From contig NZ_OY781925.1 of NCBI RefSeq assembly GCF_963677305.1, forward strand, positions 3,066,783 through 3,130,782: a DNA stretch of 64,000 nucleotides, given 5' to 3'. The notes beneath the pieces were generated by a model, which saw only the letters and a program-made list of their open reading frames with translations, did no database searches and was not told where the DNA came from. Of the stretch, positions 59,100 to 64,000 are shown in pieces (position 1 is the first letter of the stretch; each line of letters opens with the position of its first letter). The position numbers and the translations under genes were made by a program. Source of the DNA: an uncultured Holophaga sp. GTDB taxonomy: Bacteria > Acidobacteriota > Holophagae > Holophagales > Holophagaceae.

Positions 59100-60035
59100 A
59101 TGAGAAGTTTCAAGAACATCGCCGTCATCGGCGCTGGTCTGATGGGCTGCGGTCTGGCCCAGGCGTTCGCGTACTGCAAGGACATGAAGGTCATGCTGCA
59201 GAGCCGCGCCACCCCGGCCGATGAGGTCTACAAGCGCATCGACTCCAACCTCAAGCCCCTGCTCGACAAGGGTGTCTTCACCCAGGCCGAGGCCGAGGAG
59301 ATCAAGAGCCGCATCCACCCCATCAACAACATGGCCGAGGCCGTGAAGGATGCCGACTTCGTGATCGAGTGCGTGGCCGAGGACATGGAGATCAAGCAGA
59401 ACCTGTTCCGCGATCTCGAGGCCCTTACCAGCCGTGAGTGCGTCTACGCCACCAACACCTCCGTGATGAGTCCCACCGAGATCGCCCAGAAGATGGTCCA
59501 CAAGGACCGTCTGGTCGGTGCCCACTTCTGGAATCCCCCCTACCTGATCCCCCTCGTCGAGGTGGTGAAGGCCGCTGAGACCTCCGAAGACGTCATGGAC
59601 TACTCCATGGAGATCTTCCGGAAGATCGAGAAGCGCCCCATCCGTGTGAACAAGGACGTCCCCGGCTTCGTGGCCAACCGTCTGCAGCACGCCCTGTGGC
59701 GCGAGGCCATCTCCATCGTGGAGCGCGGCATCGCCGACGCCGCCACCGTGGACGAGGCCATCAAGAGCAGCTTTGGCATGCGCCTGCCCCAGCTCTCCCC
59801 CATGGAGAACTCGGACATGGTCGGCCTGGACCTGACCCTCCAGATCCACAGCTACATCCTGAAGTACATCGAGAACTCCACCGAGCCCTCCCCCCTCCTC
59901 AAGGAGAAGGTCGAGAAGGGCGAGTTGGGCTTCAAGGCCGCCGGCAACGGCTGGCAGCAGTGGACTCCTGAGACCATGGCCGCCTCGAAGAAGAACCTTT
60001 CCGAATACCTGATCAAAGTGATCTACGGCAAGTAA
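59100..60035 (+). CDS. 3-hydroxyacyl-CoA-dehydrogenase-fold enzyme, probable 3-hydroxy-5-oxohexanoate dehydrogenase
   Basis: A 311-residue dehydrogenase. GAGLMG at 11-16 binds NAD; the catalytic region GAHFWNPPYLIPLVEVV matches the family, and the C-terminal domain has VNKDVPGFVANRLQHALWREAISIVERG (read in parts). In the phloroglucinol pathway an enzyme of this fold oxidises 3-hydroxy-5-oxohexanoate to triacetate. It lacks a hydratase domain and is shorter than FadB. L-carnitine dehydrogenase is the closest alternative reaction for this fold, but the neighbours do not fit that. Confidence 0.82.
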   Translation: MRSFKNIAVIGAGLMGCGLAQAFAYCKDMKVMLQSRATPADEVYKRIDSNLKPLLDKGVFTQAEAEEIKSRIHPINNMAEAVKDADFVIECVAEDMEIKQNLFRDLEALTSRECVYATNTSVMSPTEIAQKMVHKDRLVGAHFWNPPYLIPLVEVVKAAETSEDVMDYSMEIFRKIEKRPIRVNKDVPGFVANRLQHALWREAISIVERGIADAATVDEAIKSSFGMRLPQLSPMENSDMVGLDLTLQIHSYILKYIENSTEPSPLLKEKVEKGELGFKAAGNGWQQWTPETMAASKKNLSEYLIKVIYGK

Positions 60036-60088
60036 CGCCTAAGACTCATTCTCAATCCAAAACCTCATCATTGACACTGGAGGCCCCC

Positions 60089-61024
60089 ATGGGGAAGAAA
60101 GTTTTTGTTGACCTCAGCCACCCCTTCTTCGGCGATATGCCTCTCTGGCCCTACTTCGCCAAGCCCGAGATTGCCCCCATGCACAGCATGGCCAAGGCCG
60201 GCGTGCTCACCCAGATGATCAAGTGCACCATGCACACCGGCACCCACGCCGATGCCCCCCGCCACGTCATGGAGAAGATGTTCGACGGCCGTCGCGCCCT
60301 CTACTCCCATGAGCTGGCTGTGGATGCCTACGCCGGCGACGCCGTCTGCCTCGACCTCCGCGTTCCCGACTGGGAGCTCATCATGCCCAAGCACCTCGAG
60401 GAGGCCGTCGAGCGCGCCGGCATGAAGACCTCTGAGCTGAAGGGCATGGTGCTCTGCCTCAACACCGGCATGCACCGTCGCTTCGATGACAGCAAGGACT
60501 ACTACCACTACTCCCTCGGCTGCGGCTTCGACGCCGGCATGTGGTTCGTCAAGCAGGGTGTCAAGTGCGTGGCCCTGGACCAGCAGGCCCTGGATCACCC
60601 CCTCCACACCTCCATCGGCAACAACGGCACCCGCATGAAGCTCGAAGGCTACTCCGGCCGCAGCGTCATCGAGGAGTTCATCGAGAAGTTCGGTGAGGAG
60701 TACTACGCCGAATTCGACAAGGACACCTACATCAAGATCCACGGCAAGGCCGCCTACGATGCCAAGTTCGGCATCCTGGAGAACATCGGCTGCTACGGCA
60801 CCTGGGAGCCCTGCCACAAGCTTATGCTTGGCCACGGCATCACCGGCGTCGAAAACCTCGGCGGCGACCTGGACAAGGTCAAGAACAAGCGCTTCCGCTT
60901 CCTGGCCTTCCCCATCCGCTGGCACCTGGGTGACGGCTCCATGGTTCGCTGCGTCGCCGAGATCGACGAGGACGACATCGTCCCCAACGTCGAGCCCCGG
61001 ATCTACAAGTACGGCGCCATGTAA
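60089..61024 (+). CDS. Cyclase-family hydrolase, probable dihydrophloroglucinol cyclohydrolase
   Basis: A 311-residue metal hydrolase of the cyclase (KynB-like) family: [14 protein letters not shown] at the start and the metal motif [11 protein letters not shown] (H49, H53, D55). Long central insert and a C-terminal part with [11 protein letters not shown]. KynB enzymes are about 210 residues, so this longer type is distinct. The phloroglucinol pathway uses a metal cyclohydrolase of this superfamily to open dihydrophloroglucinol to 3-hydroxy-5-oxohexanoate. ATG 60089 follows CTGGAGGC. Confidence 0.82.
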   Translation: MGKKVFVDLSHPFFGDMPLWPYFAKPEIAPMHSMAKAGVLTQMIKCTMHTGTHADAPRHVMEKMFDGRRALYSHELAVDAYAGDAVCLDLRVPDWELIMPKHLEEAVERAGMKTSELKGMVLCLNTGMHRRFDDSKDYYHYSLGCGFDAGMWFVKQGVKCVALDQQALDHPLHTSIGNNGTRMKLEGYSGRSVIEEFIEKFGEEYYAEFDKDTYIKIHGKAAYDAKFGILENIGCYGTWEPCHKLMLGHGITGVENLGGDLDKVKNKRFRFLAFPIRWHLGDGSMVRCVAEIDEDDIVPNVEPRIYKYGAM

Positions 61025-61053
61025 GGCGGAGCACGTACTCAAGTGAGCCCCAC

Positions 61054-61113
61054 GGAAATGGAGATCCTCCCGCGACGTCCTCGGACGCCCGGAGAGGGTC
61101 TCCATTCCTTTTT
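61054..61113 (+). terminator. Terminator-like hairpin between genes 3 and 4 of the cluster
   Basis: A long imperfect stem: GGAAATGGAGATCCTC (61054-61069) with GAGGGTCTCCATTCC (ending 61108) and a T5 tract. It lies between hydrolase and thiolase genes, so expression after it needs readthrough or a further promoter. Confidence 0.7.
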
Positions 61114-61152
61114 GCAGTGCACCCCTGCACCATTCCTGAAGGGAAAAAGGAA

Positions 61153-62337
61153 ATGAAAGAAGTTGTAATCGTCAGCGCCGTCCGCACCGCCGTGGGTTCC
61201 TTCAATGGCACCCTGGCTGGCATCCCCGCCGCCGAACTCGGTGCCATCGCCGTCGCCGAGGCTGTCAAGCGTGCCGGCATCGATCCCGCTCAGGTCGATG
61301 AGCTCCTCTGTGGCAATGTCATCGCCGCGGGCCTGGGCCAGAACGTCGCCCGCCAGGTCTCCATCAAGGCCGGCCTGCCCCAGGAAGTCAGCTCCATGTC
61401 CCTGAACAAGGTGTGCGGCTCCGGTCTGCGTGCCATCAGCCTCGCCGCCCAGATCATCAAGGCCGGCGATGCCGACATCATCGTCGCCGGTGGCGCCGAG
61501 AACATGAGCCAGGGCCCCTACGTCCTCCCCAAGGCCCGCTTCGGCTACCGCATGGGCAACGCCACCATGATCGATGCCATGGTGAATGACGGCCTGACCG
61601 ATGCCTTCAGCGGCGTCCACATGGGCATCACCGCTGAGAACATCGCTGCCAAGTGGGGCCTGACCCGCGAGGAGCAGGATCAGTTCGCCGTCCGCAGCCA
61701 GAACCGCGCCGAAGCCGCCATCAAGGCCGGCAAGTTCAAGGACGAGATCGTCCCCGTCATGATCCCCCAGAAGAAGGGCGATCCCATCGCCTTCGACACC
61801 GACGAGTTCGTCCGCACCGGTGCCACCTATGAGTCCATGGCCAAGCTGAAGCCCGCCTTCAAGAAGGACGGCACGGTCACCGCCGCCAACGCCTCCGGCA
61901 TCAACGACGGCGCCGCCTTCATGGTGGTCATGTCCGCTGACAAGGCCAAGGAACTGGGCATCAAGCCCCTGGCCAAGATCGTGTCCTACGCCTCCGCCGG
62001 CCTGGACCCCCAGATCATGGGCTACGGCCCCGTCCCCTCCTCCAAGAAGGCCCTGGACAAGATGGGCATCAAGGCTGCCGACCTGGACCTCGTGGAGGCC
62101 AATGAGGCCTTCGCCTCCCAGTCCCTGGCCGTCTGCAAGGACCTGGGCCTGGATCCCGAGAAGACCAACGTGAACGGTGGCGCCATCGCCATCGGCCACC
62201 CCGTGGGTGCCTCCGGCGCCCGCATCGCTGTGACCCTGCTCCACGAGCTGCGCCGCCGCAAGGGCAAGCTGGGTCTGGCCACTCTCTGCATCGGTGGCGG
62301 CCTGGGCACCGCCCTCGTCATCGAAGCCTGCTACTGA
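61153..62337 (+). CDS. Acetyl-CoA C-acetyltransferase (thiolase)
   Basis: A 394-residue thiolase: catalytic Cys at 88 in [38 protein letters not shown] (catalytic His) and CIGGGLGTA (second Cys). It would split acetoacetyl-CoA made by the BKACE into two acetyl-CoA. The ATG at 61153 follows AAAAAGGAA. In fermentation this feeds acetate formation. Confidence 0.93.
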   Translation: MKEVVIVSAVRTAVGSFNGTLAGIPAAELGAIAVAEAVKRAGIDPAQVDELLCGNVIAAGLGQNVARQVSIKAGLPQEVSSMSLNKVCGSGLRAISLAAQIIKAGDADIIVAGGAENMSQGPYVLPKARFGYRMGNATMIDAMVNDGLTDAFSGVHMGITAENIAAKWGLTREEQDQFAVRSQNRAEAAIKAGKFKDEIVPVMIPQKKGDPIAFDTDEFVRTGATYESMAKLKPAFKKDGTVTAANASGINDGAAFMVVMSADKAKELGIKPLAKIVSYASAGLDPQIMGYGPVPSSKKALDKMGIKAADLDLVEANEAFASQSLAVCKDLGLDPEKTNVNGGAIAIGHPVGASGARIAVTLLHELRRRKGKLGLATLCIGGGLGTALVIEACY

Positions 62338-62372
62338 TTCCACCCAAACCCTCCCCTTTTCGAGGAAAAACC

Positions 62373-63215
62373 ATGTCCGATCTTTCCAACAAGGTCATCC
62401 TGACTGTTGCCCACACCGGCGCCTGGCCCAAGAAGACCGACACCCCCTACGTCCCCCTGACCCCCAAGGAGATCGCCGCGGACGTCCTCGCCTGCGAGAA
62501 GGCCGGTGCCTCCGTCTCCCACATCCACGTGCGCGATGACAACAGCAACGCCTGCATGGACTTCGACAAGTTCAAGGAGGCCGTGGACCTCATCCGCGCC
62601 GCCGGCAGCAACATGGTGCTGAACCTGACCACCTCCGGTGGCCTGGGCCTGACCGACGAGATCCGTCAGAAGCCCTTCGTCGAGCTGCGCCCCGAGATGG
62701 CCTCCTACGACTGCGGCACCATGAACTGGCAGCACAGCGGCATCTTCGAGAACAGCCCCCGCTTCCTCGAGTCCACCGCCGTAAAGATGCGCGAGTGCAA
62801 CGTCAAGGCTGAGATCGAGATCTTCGACATCAGCTGGATCTACAACGCCACCTACCTTCTGAAGAAGGGCTTCCTCCAGGGGCCCCAGCACTTCCAGTTC
62901 GTGATGGGCGCCGCCAACGGTATCCCCGCCACCGTTGAGAACCTCTGCCTCCTGGTCCGCAACCTGCCCCAGGGCCAGGGCCACACCTGGTCCGCCTTCG
63001 GCATCGGCCAGATGCACCTGCCCATCATCGCCGCCTCCATCGCCCTGGGCGGTCACGTCCGCATCGGCATGGAAGACAACATCTTCCTGTCCAAGGGCGT
63101 CCTGGCCGAGTCCAACGTCCAGTTCGTCGAGCGCACCAAGAAGATCATCGAGGCCCTGGGCAAGGAAGTCGCCACTCCCGATGAGGCTCGCCAGATCCTT
63201 GGCATCAAGAAGTAA
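62373..63215 (+). CDS. BKACE-family enzyme, probable triacetate acetoacetate-lyase
   Basis: A 280-residue protein of the beta-keto acid cleavage family (with Kce). HIHVRDD at 50-56 supplies the zinc ligands; VLNLTTSGG, RPEMASYDCGTMNW and GGHVRIGMEDN are family blocks. With acetyl-CoA it would cleave triacetate to acetoacetyl-CoA and acetoacetate. No lysine-fermentation genes (kamA, kamD/E, kdd) lie nearby, so Kce is less likely. Start ATG 62373. Confidence 0.85.
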   Translation: MSDLSNKVILTVAHTGAWPKKTDTPYVPLTPKEIAADVLACEKAGASVSHIHVRDDNSNACMDFDKFKEAVDLIRAAGSNMVLNLTTSGGLGLTDEIRQKPFVELRPEMASYDCGTMNWQHSGIFENSPRFLESTAVKMRECNVKAEIEIFDISWIYNATYLLKKGFLQGPQHFQFVMGAANGIPATVENLCLLVRNLPQGQGHTWSAFGIGQMHLPIIAASIALGGHVRIGMEDNIFLSKGVLAESNVQFVERTKKIIEALGKEVATPDEARQILGIKK

Positions 63216-63249
63216 GCACCCTGCAGGCGCCTTGCTCCTGCAGAACACC

Positions 63250-63278
63250 AAGGCCCCGGCTGCAGCCGGGGCCTTTCC
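63250..63278 (+). terminator. Terminator after the catabolic cluster
   Basis: A perfect palindrome with 13-bp arms (63250-63262 and 63263-63275) that folds as a GC-rich stem with a tight loop, followed by TCCTTT. It ends the five-gene cluster. Confidence 0.8.
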
Positions 63279-63332
63279 TTTGGTTGACCCCATCCCCCCG
63301 GCCATGGGTCAATGAAGTAGAGGGGTACGATC

Positions 63333-64000
63333 TTGAGGGCGAAGAAGAAGGCGGCAAAAAGCAGCAGGAAACCCCTTTGGAAGCGAGCTCTCAAGGTATG
63401 CGGCTACGCCGTGGCCGCTTGGTTCGTGGGCACCGTCCTGATCGTCCTCCTGCTGCGCTGGGTGCCCATCCCCGTCTCCGCCCTCATGGTGGAGCGGGAA
63501 GTGGGCTCCTGGTTCAGCGGCAGACCCCATGAGATCCATCACCACTGGGTCTCTCTCGACGAGATCCAGCCCAGCATGGGGGTGGCGGTCGTCGCCGCCG
63601 AGGACCAGAACTTCGCGGAGCACTTCGGCTTCGACTGGAAGGCCATCGAGAAGGCCATGGCCCACAACGAGCGCAGCAAAAAGAAGCGGGGCGCCTCCAC
63701 CGTCTCCCAGCAGACTGCCAAGAACATCTTCCTCTGGGAGTCCCGTTCCTGGGTCCGCAAGGGCTTCGAGGTCTACTTCACCCTGCTCATCGAGACCCTC
63801 TGGTCCAAGCGCCGCATCCTGGAGGTCTACCTCAACAGTGTGGAATTCGGGGACAGCGTCTACGGGGTCGAGGCGGCCTCCCGCCAGTTCTTCCACAAGC
63901 CGGCAAGCCGCCTCAGGCCCTCGGAAGCGGCCCTCCTCGCCGCCGTCCTGCCCAATCCCCACCGCTTCCGGGTCGAGGCCCCCAGCGGCTATGTGCGCTC
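63333..64000 (+). CDS. mtgA: Monofunctional peptidoglycan transglycosylase MtgA (3' truncated)
   Basis: The frame begins at TTG 63333 (AGAGGGG upstream) and stays open to the window end, 222 codons. A basic N terminus, a membrane anchor ([22 protein letters not shown], read in parts) and the GT51 domain follow: [57 protein letters not shown]. It polymerises glycan strands. An ATG further in is possible but would lose the anchor. Confidence 0.9.
   Translation, partial: MRAKKKAAKSSRKPLWKRALKVCGYAVAAWFVGTVLIVLLLRWVPIPVSALMVEREVGSWFSGRPHEIHHHWVSLDEIQPSMGVAVVAAEDQNFAEHFGFDWKAIEKAMAHNERSKKKRGASTVSQQTAKNIFLWESRSWVRKGFEVYFTLLIETLWSKRRILEVYLNSVEFGDSVYGVEAASRQFFHKPASRLRPSEAALLAAVLPNPHRFRVEAPSGYVR

Noticed and set aside
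59100..63215. Carnitine degradation (carnitine dehydrogenase plus BKACE) as the role of the cluster.
   Set aside because: That route needs a betainyl-CoA thioesterase and not a cyclase-fold hydrolase or an SDR reductase; the five genes together fit phloroglucinol better.
62373..63215. 3-keto-5-aminohexanoate cleavage (Kce) of lysine fermentation.
   Set aside because: The enzyme is in the same superfamily, but no lysine aminomutase or 3,5-diaminohexanoate dehydrogenase gene is near.

Overview
The window is high-GC bacterial chromosome carrying one complete integrated prophage. The host genes (RNase R, LpxK, RadA, YicC, GpsA, PlsY, CinA, a PEGA-domain Ser/Thr kinase, YIP1-type membrane proteins) and a cluster that best fits anaerobic phloroglucinol breakdown suggest a Gram-negative, fermentative member of the Acidobacteriota, class Holophagae (Holophaga/Geothrix-like). 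That placement is inference from gene content; no rRNA gene is present.

Left host flank (1-7301): the 3' part of an M64 metallopeptidase, a YIP1 membrane protein, RNase R, a small secreted protein, a fusion of an L,D-transpeptidase domain with a Mur-type ligase, and a membrane sensor-like protein with a C-terminal Cys motif.

Prophage (about 7302-45155, 37.8 kb): it lies between two identical 54-bp copies of the 3' end of tRNA-Gly(CCC); the intact tRNA is on the right. From the left: a BRO-N protein, a tyrosine integrase, an AT-rich cargo gene, a leftward RecT-type recombination operon, a SieB-like exclusion gene, a DUF2335 gene, an AT-rich DUF5131+TcmP pair, ImmA-like protease plus repressor, and a divergent Cro-like switch. 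A rightward early operon follows (RusA-like nuclease, DUF1376 replication protein with iteron-like repeats in its coding sequence, DnaC-like loader, Mor-family activator). Next come lambda-type packaging and portal genes, a fused protease/capsid gene, a contractile P2/Mu-type tail with a programmed -1 frameshift, an AT-rich tail insertion, baseplate J/I, a tail fibre and a lysis cassette. The phage is therefore mosaic: a lambda-like head on a myovirus tail. All core modules look intact.

Right host flank (45102-64000): tRNA-Gly, lpxK, xpt, radA, yicC, a hotdog thioesterase, gpsA, plsY, cinA, the kinase, membrane and ABC ATPase genes, and a small YdcH-like protein. After an 850-bp gene-free stretch comes a five-gene catabolic cluster (58227-63215): SDR reductase, 3-hydroxyacyl-CoA-dehydrogenase-fold enzyme, cyclase-fold hydrolase, thiolase and BKACE. 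In order these match phloroglucinol reductase, 3-hydroxy-5-oxohexanoate dehydrogenase, dihydrophloroglucinol cyclohydrolase, acetoacetyl-CoA thiolase and triacetate acetoacetate-lyase, a route from phloroglucinol to acetyl-CoA. Hairpins inside the cluster suggest graded expression. The window ends in a truncated mtgA.
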